The notes beneath the pieces are model-generated. The model made no database searches and was not told where the DNA came from. It saw only the letters and a program-made list of their open reading frames with translations. From contig JAHWDD010000003.1 in assembly GCA_023897205.1 (NCBI GenBank), positions 5,583,665 through 5,647,664 on the forward strand: DNA of 64,000 nt, read 5' to 3'. Shown here piece by piece: positions 44,402-56,281 of this stretch. Numbering within the stretch: position 1 is the first letter of the stretch; every line of letters starts with the position of its first letter. The translations under genes were made by a program, and so were the position numbers. This stretch comes from Exophiala sp. HKRS030 (taxonomy: Eukaryota; Ascomycota; Eurotiomycetes; Chaetothyriales; Herpotrichiellaceae).

Positions 44402-45804
44402 GTGGCTTCACAATACTGGGGACCGCAGATGAAGAACTTGGCATTCATGACTGTGTATTCTTTGGGTTCCTAGTCCCAACGTACCGTGACCACCTATATC
44501 ATCTTGTGTCATGCTGGGAGGCAACCTATGCCTTTGCCAGCTCTATCAGGCCGCCTAACCGGCCGATCCTTAGCTGTTGTCACGATGGTTGTGAGGATAG
44601 AGACATTGTCTAGCTAGGAACCCGTGGTATGTTGTCGGAGAGGGTGGCCCGCAACGGCAAAAAAGCTGGAATGGGATTTTCAATGTCTGGCAGGTCGACA
44701 GAGGTGGGATGGAAAGACTCTTGGGAACAGAGTTTCGGAGGAGATGGAGGAGAATGCTGTAGGAGTGTAGGACTGTGGTTGAGGAGTTGAGTAGTAGAGT
44801 AGTTAGTAGCGTGCAATTTCGGGAATGAGGATGAGGGACTCGTGAAGTTTGCAGAAAGTCGTGGCGACCAAACTCAGTATCAAAGCGTGTTGATCTCCAG
44901 TCAGCAACTGGCAAAGCTACTGGTAGATGAATGGCTGTAGTGGCATCAGTGGCTCCTGGCGGGTACCAAGTGGCTTGGTTGAATGATGCTCAGATGCAGG
45001 AAAGTGGATGGAGAAAAAGGCGAAGGACTGGAGTCACGCACTGTTTACTGGGGGAGATGGGATGGGATAGGATACGCAGATGAACAAGCATGTCAGTGGC
45101 TGCACGAGAGAAGATGAGAAAGAATACCTCGTAATACGCCTGAGGAGCCACCATGTAACAAGTACTGTTCAAGTACGTTAGGTACTCTTAGCCTGTAGTC
45201 TCTTACTGAGTGGTGCCTGTACCATTTACAATGTATTGTATCAAGAACTGTACTGGCTGCACGGAGAATACTTTGTCCTTGGGAGAAAAAGACATGACAT
45301 GTGGAGGCACTTGGAGGGGCATTTGGGGCAGGAGGCAGAATTCGTTAGGCACTCTTGGAGGAGAATACTTAAGCCTAAGGCCCTTAGAAAGCCCCTTCGG
45401 CCCTCTGTAAACAGGCCGGCTTAACTAACAAGCCAGGGGAGAAACCCTAAGCCAGTGGTTAGTTACCTGACTAACTAATTAACTAACTAGTTAGCTCCTC
45501 GGTATCACGCTCCCCAAGTACCTAGAGGGATTTTGCCGACAACCTGGTTTACTTCTCCCAAGCCCACCAACCAGCTGCCTGGCTCCAGGGGACAAGCATT
45601 CTTTAGGCCCCCAATGCCCCGAGCTAGGCACCCAACGAGTTAGTTAGGCGACTGTTCCATGGCTGTGGCTTGCCCGAATTGCGCAAACACAAAAAGTCTA
45701 AATTCCTCGCCCAGAGCCCCACTAGCCGTTGGGCACTTACAACATGCCCATGGTTTCGACAAGCATTTGAGCCTTTCTACAAGGTATCTCTCAAGATGGC
45801 GTGG
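44402..45804. other. Intergenic
   Basis: About 1.4 kb with no gene recognised. It holds an inverted-looking TAACTAACTAATTAACTAAC tract near 45465-45493. It is probably the PAS-kinase promoter and the 3' UTR of the next minus-strand gene. Confidence 0.55.
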
Positions 45805-47261
45805 CTACCTCTGAGCGAGCAACTCCTTGTACGTATACCAGAACTCACTACAGTCTCGATGACCCCAGTGCTCTATCCAAAACTCATCAAAAAGGTCCTC
45901 CGTCGCCACGTCTACATCATGAATTCTCTCGGTTCGCTTCAGTCCACAGAGAGCACATTGTTTCGACCGATCAGGTCCTGGAATGATATGAAGGCTCGGT
46001 GATGCATTGATCTTTAGTCGATTAGGAGCCATCTGAGAGTGGGCCATGATGGCATGAAACTCGTGTGTATATTTCGACCACTGACTGATCATTTCTGCGA
46101 CTTCTCGCTCCTCTCGTATGCTCTCGCCTTTATTGACCGTGGCCAATTTCATGCCTCCACTTTTTCCTGCTTGCCCTATTTTCATGCTTTGAGCAAGGAT
46201 TGTGTCTCGCTTCCATCTGTGACTTCTTCCGGACACGATGCGACTGGCCACCCGGAAGGTCATCAAGACCTTTTCTCCGAGCTCCAGGTTGGTGTCAAGC
46301 TCTCTTTGATGAGCTTGATGGATGTTCTGGAAGACCGAACAAAGCAGTTCTAGGAGTGTTGTCGGTGGAGGGACATTTGTCGGTCGTTCATGATTGCCAG
46401 TTCTTGTTGCATGTCTTTGTGTTTTAGTCGATTCTGGTTTCTTCATATCTGTAGTGTTCTTGTTTGAAGATGGTTTCGACGTGCCCACAGCCTCATCTGC
46501 ACCATCTTCGAAAGCATCCCACTCATCGTCCGGTTCTTGTTTGGGTTCTCGAGTGGCTGCTGGTATGGCTTTCCGAGGGGGTCCATGCTCATTCTTGGCC
46601 TTCTCCTTGACTGATGTAGCTTTGATTGAGGTCGGCAATCGCTGTGACTGCTGCGAGGGTTGCTGCTGTGGAATCTGGACGTCTGCATAATCCCCCAATC
46701 GTCCTCGACGCCCTCCTCAAACCCTGCATCCAATAGTCCTGACGACGGAACATCTGTCTTCGTCCGTGCTGCTGGAGTAGTGAATGAAGCAGCCTTTGGC
46801 GGTGGTGCTTCTGGATTATCCAACGAAGAAGCCTTTGGCCGTGACACTTCTGGCTGCGGATCATCTTCGAGACCCAAAAGATCAAAGCCTTGCACAGGCG
46901 GTTTCCAAGCGCTTCCCTGGCTCGAAGAAGTTGTACCTGAAGACAGAGAAACAGAGGTAGTTGAGAGTGTCGGCTTCTCGACGACTTCCGCGTCTTCAAA
47001 ATCGCCAAAATCATCGTAATCCTGCTCAGCCTCGTCGGCATCAAAGAGAACATCACTCCCATGGACATCTCTCTGCCACAACGCCGAAGCCGAGTCTCCC
47101 CTCTTCTGCCGTGTTCTCAGGGGCGAGGTCTGGGTATTCAACCCGGCACCTTCGCCAAAACTCGAGGATTGGGGGAATCTGTCTTGAGTTTGAGGGGCCC
47201 GTTTGGCGGCTGACGACGCGTCCGCTGGCTCTGCGAATGCCGCGAACAGGTCGGCGGACAT
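45805..47261 (-). CDS. Acidic-aromatic-motif protein, possible clathrin-adaptor accessory; one frame break
   Basis: From the ATG at 47261 (MSADLFAAFAEPAD) a disordered N-terminal half carries three acidic-aromatic motifs: YDDFGDFEDAEV, GVEDDWGDYADV and DEWDAFED. Motifs of this DDFGDF/WxDF type bind clathrin and AP-1/GGA ear domains (family knowledge), so a trafficking role is plausible. The C-terminal 200 residues are structured and end with QCALCGLKRTERIHDVD and DEFWIEHWGHRDCSEFW. The CALC pair and the later His/Cys could bind metal. One base is missing at the plus-strand C5 run 46692-46696, inside the second motif. With it the protein is 485 residues with no intron. I do not recognise the C-terminal family by name. 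Confidence 0.7.
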
Positions 47262-48135
47262 GGTGAATCTGGTTCCTTGTGATATAGAATCTCAGAGTTG
47301 AGAGGAGTTGCAATTTGTATATAAACGCCTTTGCCTGTCCTTGCCCAGCCTAGACCGTTGACGGGAGTCTGCCCAAACTGCCCCTTCTAGCAAAGGATAC
47401 TGTCGTATGAATCATCGAGTCGTGATTATAGTACGAGGCCACAAATATGGGGACAAACAAGGTAGAGGCTCTGTCGCTGCTCGGGTTCACGTGGAGTTGG
47501 ACTGGCTGGCAGGTCGACATGCGGAAACCGGCTAGCTGGCAGCTTGGCAGTGCTCAAATGCTTTCTTCCGCAGTCCAGATCTGCCTTGGAGGAGCGAACA
47601 AAAGCGATACTCTGTGAACCAAGCGCTTGAGTCAAAGGGCGATCACATCCGAATGCTCGTCCGCTTTTAAGAACAGCAAAAAGCGTTTAGATATAAGGCC
47701 TGATAATCTCGTTACGACTAGCTCTAGTCACGTGACAAACTCGAAGTCACCGCCTACGAAGTAGACCAATGGAAATGCTTGGCGGATTAGCGTGGTTCTA
47801 TGAATCTACTCTGTACCACATTTCAACGACATCAGTAATTTGCACTGCACAGTATGTATTCGTTGGCCTAAATACTAATCGGCCTGCGAATGCTCTACTG
47901 GATGTCAGTTGTGCTGAAATGGCAGTACGCGATGTATTCTTCTTTATCTTGCGCTAGAACGCTTGTGACAGGTTGATTGGAGTTGGATGCTAGCCACGCT
48001 GCCGAGTCTGGTCAGCCAAGATTGGTATCAGTTGCTTGTGATGCCAAAGAAATGACACTCTGGGCTAGATACGTAGGCACTTTTCTTTAAGGACCTCAAA
48101 ATCCAAGAATTCCCAACCCCATATTCGTCTGTGCG
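47262..48135. other. Intergenic
   Basis: About 870 bases between two minus-strand genes. No gene was recognised. Confidence 0.6.
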
Positions 48136-51100
48136 TTACTGAACGGATACTTTTGTTTGCCGGAAGAAAGTGTGCTCGAGGTTGAATCCCAGCACGGAAC
48201 TCTGCCCAAAGCCCGTGCAATAGCCGATCATGCCTCCATGTACAGCGACGCAGTCCGATCGATGATCAGGTGGAATCCACAGCAGGTCCTCGCCGTTGAT
48301 GCTTACCCACTCCTTCTTCACAAATACTAAATTTGGAAGAGTTGACGAAGGCAGCTTGTTGGCAAGGAGAGAATCAAACTGGAGCTGGCCTCTGTCAGTC
48401 TGGAGATAATAACCAGTATCTGCGAAGGAAATAGATCGAACAAATTCGTCAATTCGAAGACACTCTTGAGACTGCACCTCGTCGAGATTGGAGGTGAGGC
48501 CCCACAATCTCGCCGTTTTGTCCAATGACGCTGATGCCAGATATTTGCCGTCTGGCGAAAAGGCAAGGGCGGTAACCCAGTCATTATGGTCCTCTAGTGG
48601 TTTCTGACTTCTAGCCCCATCAAGATCTTGAAGTTTGATCTCGCCCCTGGGATTTGCTGTCGCTAGTATGCCATTTCGCGATATCGCAACCTCTGAAATG
48701 CCTTGTCCCTCGCAGAAGATAGTTCGAGGCTTTGCTACTGGACTAGATGTTAGGTCCAAGAACATGATCGTGTCGTAGGATGCTAAGATCAGCTGTGTGC
48801 CGTCATGTGAAAATGCGATAATGTAAACTCTGTCCATTGTTGCGCGCAATTGCATTGCAATAGGACTGCAAGATAAGTCCCACAGAATTACCGTGTTGTC
48901 TTGCGATGCTGAAACCAGGCGGTTACCGTCTGGGGAAAATGCAATGACAGTAACCAACTTGTAATGCCCTTTCAATATTTCAGCATTTGCGAGATTGGCG
49001 CTAAGATCCCATAATTCGATCGGGCCGTCCTCGAAAGCCATCGCCAGCTGCTGATAATCTGGAGAGAAGGCAACGCAATGTACTGGCTTTGCAGGGGCTC
49101 GGAGAAGCTTCTCTGCCCGCGGCTCGATTGTTCGCAGCTTGACCGTCCCATCATTCCATATTGATACCAGCTGCTTGCCGTTCTCCAAGAACGAGACGCC
49201 CATACCCAAACTCTATTGTGCTGCACCGCCCGGCCCTCTGCTTTATTTGTGTCCCACAGGCGAATTGTCCCGTGCACTGATTGCCAGGCCAGCCGCTCAC
49301 CGCCTTTCGAGAGTGCCATGACATCGACGTCATGGGAAGAGTGGCTGATTGTGTTGATTTCTTTGATTGCATCGGAGGTCAGGTCCCATAAATGGATTTT
49401 TTCGTCTGATGCCACTACTAGTCGCTTCCCCTCTTCGGAGAAGGCTAGAGCCGTGACACTCCCCGCAACGTCCACGGTTTCTTTTACTCTCATGATGGAG
49501 TTTGGGGTTTGGGCCAGCAATTTGACCCTACCAGCAAAACCTACTACCGCCATCTGTTTGTGATCTGCTGAGCATGCAAAGGCCTCAAGCGTGCCGCTAT
49601 CCTGGTAGAGTTGGATGGCATTCACGGTTTTGGCGCTCAAGTCTCCTAGCATGATTTCCCCGTCAATTGTCGTCCAAACCAACTCCCCGTTCGACGAGAT
49701 CACCACGCTTTGGAGCCAGCCCCACCGATAATCTTCTCCGGTTTCGGGAGTTGTATTTCTTCACAACTATGCCTTGTCGAGGCTAAGTCCCATAGCAAGA
49801 CCTGCCCACTGCTGGAAACTACCGCCAGATGCTTGTCATCTTGCAAGAACCTTACCGCTACGTAGTTGTGGCTGCGGCCTTTCACTTCACCATATTGATC
49901 AATCTCCCTGCCAGATGACGGCACAACTACCTCGGCACTGTTAGCCGGGTCTTTGAGTGTTGTGATCAAATCCTTATCTTTTGTCTTCCACAACTTGACC
50001 TTTCCATCCAAAGATGCTGTAGCCAACTGCTTGTCGTCTTGCGAAAAGGCAATGGCGTTAACTTCACCCACAGGTTCACTGAGATTGCCCAGAAAAGTTC
50101 CATCTTCCGACTTCCATAACTTGACTATCCCGTCCCATGATACTGATGCTAGTTGCGTCCCATCATGTGAGAATGCGAGGGCACTTACTTCACGCGAATG
50201 CCCTCGAGTGATTGCAGCACATCGTCCCAATCGCTTTCCACCTCTGGCAACTGGCATATCCATCGAGGTATGCAATGTTGGAACTGTTGTTTCACAATGC
50301 TATTCGCCGGTGCAAATACGAGTGCGCTGCAGTAGATCTGGAGGGGAGCTCGCTCGATAATATGCCTGGACTTTTGGATGAATCGCTTCACATCATACAC
50401 ATATTTGGATAGTTGGCCGCTTTGTGCCTGCACCTCATGTTAGCCAAACTTCTCAACTTATTCCAGAAGTCCACAGACATCTATGATCGACTTCAACGAA
50501 TCAATGGCATCAACTGCGTGCGCTATTTGACCCATCCACGCCAGAGCCTCAAGCCAGTGCAGAAGGTGTTCCCGCAGGAACCGATGGACATGATCGTCAT
50601 CCTTTGACTTGTAGTCGCTCTTTCGAAGATGCTCAACCCAATACAGACATGCATACTGCAGCTCAGGCTTCAGGTGGCAATCCAGTTCCTTTTTGCCCAA
50701 ACTCTCTGCAAGCTTCCCGGGCTTCTCTTGGTGACACATGTCTTCTTGCAGCTTCCGCATCACAGTTATACATCGGCCCTGGAGCTCGTTATGGATCTTT
50801 GTCTCATTTACAGAAAAGCCCTCTGACAGTTCGGAACTAAGGAGAAAGTCTCGAAACGACTGGTGAAAAAGCTTAACGGGAGCTGCGGGATCATCTGGCA
50901 CGTTCAGAATCGAATGGAGCCAATGCAGTCTTTTATTGACTATTTCGGCGCGAATCCCGAGGAGAGCGCCTAGAGAGTTTGCAGAGAGCGGCCTAGCGAG
51001 AAGAACAATTGGGCCAACAACTGACTTGACCTCTCGAATGCTTGCCTCCCGCTCGGTGCCGCTGAGCTGATGAACCATTTGTTCGAGAGTGGGGGAGTAA

Positions 51101-53358
51101 GTGGCAGTGATTCGAGATTTGTGGTCCAAGGCTGTTTGTTCGAGTATTCTCTTGAGCCTTTCACTTGGAGTGCCGCTGATGCGTTGATCTTCGATGAACC
51201 GACAAGCCGTGGCAGCGAATATGAATAAGGGGTCGGCCAGATTCACAAGACTCGTAATTTGGGCTTCACCAGGCCAGTCCGCAGGAAGCTGCGCGCTCTC
51301 CTCAGTGGAACGTTGATTCAAGTCGTCTCGAATGTTTTGCAGCCTGTATCTCAAGAAACATGATATGTCATCTTTGGTCATAGGCTCCTGATGGAGTAAA
51401 ACTACCTCGCAATGTTTAGCGATCTGGTCTTTGCTCATTGACTCACAGATATAAGTCTCTGGTCTACTTGTCACAAGATATTTGACTTTGATAAAAGCCA
51501 ATTTCTCCACATCTGGTAGTGCCTGAAGAACGTGACTGATATCCTTGTCCTGATCACATTCATCAAGTGCGTCGATGACAACGATAATGGTCATAGGCGT
51601 TGTCGAATCCTCATCGATCCTTTTCAGCGGTCCCAGAATTAGCTTCTCGAATTGTTGATTTCTTGGCCACTTGGTCACGTCCGCGCTTGCAGTCGCATCG
51701 CTGATTGCGCTGGACACATGGCTGGCTATGGACGGCAGGCGTCGGACAAGCTGAGCCGCAATTGTTGGGAAAACACGGGCCGGGTTGATGAGCTCAGGTT
51801 CGTTCGAGTTTCTCCGGAAGAAAAAGCTCGCCACATAGTGCCTTTCCCGAATGAAGTCTCTGGCTATCGTCCTTGCAATGGTGGATTTGCCGGTCCCAGC
51901 CATACCCGAAGCCAGAATATGCATTTCTCTTCGTCCTTAGTGGCCCATTCCTTGACTCTCTGCAGCAGGTCAACACGGGTGTTGGGATGGCATACTGTCT
52001 CGTGCTCCTCGGGTTCCTCGCCATCTGGGTCAAATGCCGCGCTTGGAAGCGGATTTAATTTCTCCACAACATAAATCTGATTGGGATTCAGGGCAGGTTC
52101 AGATTTACTACGTTCGCAATATGTCAGCTAGAGTCGTGTGTTAGCTACATGTCAAATCAGCTCACGATTTGAGACGGTGCAAGACATCTGTCAAGCGCCC
52201 ATATACTTTTGGGCTCTTATTAAGATCGACGTGGTTGACATCGACACCAATGAGTTCCGAAGCATAACCATAGGCTGAGGAGGCATCAACAGTCTTAAGG
52301 AATCAGTCAGCTGTATCAGGCAAGGCAGACTTCGTGCTCACCAGCCCGATCGAAAACAGACCCAGAGCGAACGTCGGCAACCTTTCGTAGAAGGAGACAA
52401 TTTTCAGCTTCTCTTTTCGACCTTCCTGTTGATTAACCAGAGCCCGAAAGGATGCTTCCAAGTCGGAAAGTTGGGGTGAACGATCTTTCAAAGCGAAGAG
52501 GAGTGTGGCATCGGAACCTAGGATGCCCGAAACGGCCGCTGCTATTGCAGCGGCCGTCGACAGTGACGACCCGTTATGGGGAGTCCCAAGAAAGACAATG
52601 CCACAAGTGTTGTCAACGACATCTTTGCTAGCCACGAGCAGTGTCTTGGTCGTTGGTTAGCGTCAAGGTGGCCTAGAAGCGAGTCAAGTCAAGACGGCCT
52701 ACCTGCTTGATTACAATACCGCCAAAGCTGTGCCCGATGAAGATGATGGGGGTCGACTAGGTAGCAAGTGTGTCAGTGAGCTCGATATCAGAACACAGAG
52801 TAAGTATGCACTTCTCACCAGTTTATCTGACCGCACACGTGTCAATTCCCGCCCCAACCTATCAGCAATTGTTGCTGTAGTTACCCGTGAAGCATTGACA
52901 AACCAGTCAGAATTGTAGCAGAAGCTAAGGATTCGAGCCTCCGGAAATTCCGGTTTTAAAATGTGGTCCAGCAGTGATATGCGGCGTGTTTCCCCATGTC
53001 CTGCAGAGTCGAGTGCCAGTCTATGGAGAGCTTCTTTGACTGAGGCCGGAAGGCTTTCTGACACTGCGAGACGTTCAATCTCGTTCTTTGGCACTTTGCA
53101 GGTCCAGGTGTACTCTGGATTGGCGCCGAGGCCGTGTACTACAACAATGCTAAGCCAGTTTTAGTTGATTTGTGCTTCCTTGAATCGAAGCAAATATGCT
53201 TACTCGAATCTGGAATTGGCGGGAGTCGAAATCTCGACTATGCCCTCCTGGCGCTTCCGACGACGGCGTTTGAAATGTGCCTCGATAGCGTAGATGCAAC
53301 AGAGGCCCGCCACCAAGGTAACGAGCACGTAATTGCCCGCCACGTCACCGCCTAGCAT
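48136..53358 (-). CDS. NLR-like protein: membrane anchor - SesB-type hydrolase - NACHT - WD40; four one-base frame breaks
   Basis: Exons 53358-53204, 53149-52819, 52756-52703, 52644-52342, 52293-52166, 52107-50479 and 50427-48136. The first five junctions are in phase with good sites. The last intron uses a weak GTCTGT donor. With four missing bases added the frame is exactly 1631 residues. Order: a membrane helix at residues 9-27 followed by KRRRRKRQ; hydrolase blocks IVVVHGLGANPEYTW, IGHSFGGIVIKQ and IVFLGTPHNGS; Walker A GMAGTGKST and Walker B VVIDALDECD; then WD40 repeats (VSALAFSHDGTQLASVSWDG, VTALAFSPDGKYLASASLDK). Breaks lie at 51909-51910, 50201-50203, about 49738-49739 and 49205-49207. 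It likely acts in non-self recognition or regulated cell death, with a membrane-held hydrolase effector. True pseudogene status cannot be excluded. Confidence 0.78.
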
Positions 53359-54189
53359 GGCGGTGATGCTGATGCTATGCGAGGCTTGTTAGAAATGGAA
53401 AAACGGGTATTTGCAGTGCCAGCAGAGTCTATTGCATTGGACGCTCCATCGCAAGGATATGTACAAACAATAAAGACATGATCGACATTATACGAAGGTT
53501 GTGAAAGGCTGAAAGACGTTGCTGGATTGAAGAGGGAGTACTTTTGCCTCTGGTCAGGCTCGGCGCTAACCATCAATCTGGACAACCAATCCACGATGAG
53601 AGCCGAGACAAGCTGGCGATTGGGGGCCAGAAAAGACGGTTGCAGCCTGATCCATCACCCAACAGACCATGAAGGCGGCATTGAGTACGGTGAGTGCTTT
53701 TAGTTAGATCCGAGAAGTCTGTTAGAGTCGAACATTACCTTCATCGCCGCAATGGTGTCCCGCACCACACGAGCAATAATATATAAGAAAAGAGCGAACG
53801 TCGCCCCAGCACTCGTCCAGCCATGGACCCTGGGTAAACACGATCAAGTCCTCACAGGCATTGAAAATGGAGAGCTCAAAGTCGGGCAAAATACCTCCAA
53901 GCCCAAATGGCAAACAGTTGTGTCATGCTAACTACTGTACACTCACCGAGGCGATTTGGGGCTCTGAACACCCCGCTGTGGATAATGCAAGGCGGCAACT
54001 TTTCTCGTTGATGCGCCCAAGTCCTCAGGGTCTTCTGGAACGACATCATATCAAGTGACTCAAGCATTGCATAAAAGAATTGTATTTTCTGACACGTTCT
54101 CACTCAATGGCTATCACTATCCAGCGACGCAGGCCACTATATCCACTAACGTACAAACTCATCAATCAATCTGTTCATCACTTTCCATC
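53359..54189. other. Intergenic, possibly one small spliced gene
   Basis: The minus strand near 53850-53740 reads HGWTSAGATFALFLYIIARV and then VRDTIAAMK before a GTAATG donor. That looks like part of a small membrane protein, but neither the start nor the end can be assembled with confidence. Confidence 0.3.
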
Positions 54190-55443
54190 TCAGTATAGCG
54201 AGGTGCACCGCGGTGATAGCAACAATAACTTCTTCTGGCTCCCGAAGGTGATTAGATGGTATCGCTCTGCGGCAACCCTCAACTGCTCCGGAGCCTGTTC
54301 GTGATCAATCATCACTACCCCATTCCGCTCAGACATCGGCAGGGCAGCCACCATCCCAGCGAGTGCCGATGCAATAACGTGCCTCGTTTTCAGGATGTGC
54401 TCGCTGCGTATCATCGTCAGGAGACTGGCGGGGAGACCACTGTCTGCATCAGTGAACCAGAAGGCTCCCGAGCTTGCAGGCCCAATGTTGTGTGGCAGGT
54501 CTCGAACGGCGGCCTCGGCAAGTTTGATGATATCACGGCGAGCAGCGCGTGATCGAACTGTATCTTCGTCTGTCGTATCATGTGTGATTGGTGCTAAAGC
54601 GATGTCCTTGTCAGAAGGCTTGCGTACCTCAGAGCGATGTTGGTAGCAGACGAAAGCCGCGGCAAGATTGATGACAAGGACACAATATTCCATGACTTGC
54701 ACACGCACCACATACTGTGTGAATGACCACGTGGTGTTGCTGAAGGCCGCAATTGCTTCGTAGCCAAACCTGACAAGGAAGAATGGGATGGAGAGGGTAA
54801 CACCACGAAGTGCCCAGGCCTCTGTCTTGATCATCTTCTTTTTCTTGAGGTCGTCCCAGACCAGGAGAGCAGTCAACGGTACCGAGAGCACGTAGGATAC
54901 CAACAGAATCATCGCAGCAATGCGAAAGAGGATTGGACCGACACTCGTAAGACTTGTCGTGCTGTAATAGTCGAGTCCAGCTAAAACCACACCAATAAAC
55001 GCAGGAATTATGCCCAAGACCGCTAATATGGTGACGTAGAACGCGAACCGCTCATAGTTCAGATTTCTTTTAGCTTTTATCGCGACTCTCCTGAGTACTC
55101 CCAATGGCGCAGTCGTCAGGAAGACCAGCCCGAGCCATGAGACTAGGTCTGAGATGACGAGGGTCGCAATAGATTGCGCGGACGGCGAGCTGGTGAAAAT
55201 GGCCAACAGCGCGCCGACTATCTTAACTTTTTGCGCGAGCAGAACCGTCAGTGAGACGAACAAGTGATTGAGAAACTGTACAAGACCGAGTCCTAACTCA
55301 CAGAATGAGAAAATGTACCATGATGACCCATGGCACTTGTCTGGGAAGCGGAGGTGGGCCCAGCCGATGATAGCGAGACCGTGTAGGATAGCTGTGACGA
55401 GATTTATCGCGAAGAATTTATCTACCACGATCGTGTATGCCAT
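54190..55443 (-). CDS. Multi-pass (about seven helices) membrane protein, function unknown
   Basis: One exon, 417 residues from the ATG at 55443 (MAYTIVVDKFFAINL). The upstream in-frame extension begins with GTG and is not used. About seven to eight hydrophobic helices follow, for example SFCELGLGLVQFLNHLFVSL, FYVTILAVLGIIPAFIGVVL, AMILLVSYVLSVPLTALLVW and YCVLVINLAAAFVCY. The layout resembles the fungal DUF7702-like seven-helix family, an impression I cannot verify here. The C-terminal 130 residues are soluble and basic/acidic (RSRAARRDIIKLAEAAVRDL) with an alanine-rich helix ASALAGMVAALPMSERNG. The role is unknown. Confidence 0.75.
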   Translation of the reverse strand: MAYTIVVDKFFAINLVTAILHGLAIIGWAHLRFPDKCHGSSWYIFSFCELGLGLVQFLNHLFVSLTVLLAQKVKIVGALLAIFTSSPSAQSIATLVISDLVSWLGLVFLTTAPLGVLRRVAIKAKRNLNYERFAFYVTILAVLGIIPAFIGVVLAGLDYYSTTSLTSVGPILFRIAAMILLVSYVLSVPLTALLVWDDLKKKKMIKTEAWALRGVTLSIPFFLVRFGYEAIAAFSNTTWSFTQYVVRVQVMEYCVLVINLAAAFVCYQHRSEVRKPSDKDIALAPITHDTTDEDTVRSRAARRDIIKLAEAAVRDLPHNIGPASSGAFWFTDADSGLPASLLTMIRSEHILKTRHVIASALAGMVAALPMSERNGVVMIDHEQAPEQLRVAAERYHLITFGSQKKLLLLSPRCTSLY

Positions 55444-56281
55444 TGTTTCGTCGGGGTGATCATCGTTAGATGGTAACGACAACCAGAAGGAAGAACAACA
55501 AAGGAAACCATCAGGAATACAGAGTACGTGCACGACTTACCTCCGTCCACGGTGAATCAATATCCGCGGACAGGCGGCACGAGTACATCGTGTATGGCTT
55601 GAAAGCAAAAGTAGGCTGATGCTGGTGCATGACCAATTTGTCGTTGGCGCACATGCCTGCAGGCAGTATCAATAGTGAGTTTTCTTAACAGACATCATCA
55701 TAGCAGCCATCACCATCTGTGAGGCTTGAGGGTCAGCTTTGGGGGAACCACAGTCAGTTTATCAAGGGACGCGAGGAGGGCGTAGGCCACTATCTATAAG
55801 TACAAGGATCTGAGTCTCGAAAAGGGGGTTTGCCCAGGTGTTTCTCGACGCCTGAGGGGCCTGAAAACGTGTGTTCAGCTATGTTCATGCAATGTAGAGA
55901 ACAAGGCTGCAGACATGCCGTGCTAAAAATACGGGATGGCAATTTCGCGATCCCGGATTGGGACCCCTGGGCTGGACGCCAAGGAGAGATGTTTTTGGTG
56001 GCTTTTGTCAGATGTCATCGCGTTTAATGCTCATGCTCATAAAAGTTATGGATATCCGGAAGTTCGGGAACGAGCTTATCATGATGTGGCGTGAATCGTG
56101 TGAAACGTGGTTAGCCATTGTTTTGTGCTTGTTACACACAGCCTTGTCATGATGATAAATACTACAGTCTGTTCTGTAGGTGACTAAGTATCCTGAGCCC
56201 TGGAAGTCGGCAACTTTGCATCTTTATACCAATCCCGGTCACGGATGGGAAGATATTGTATATATACATTGTGAAACCCCA
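55444..56281. other. Intergenic
   Basis: About 840 bases. No gene was recognised. Confidence 0.6.

Noticed and set aside
45463..45493. TAAC/TTAG tracts as telomere-like sequence
   Set aside because: The units are four bases, not TTAGGG, and they occur scattered in intergenic DNA.
48136..50275. Independent WD40 genes
   Set aside because: The three open blocks are pieces of one NLR gene separated by single-base frame changes.
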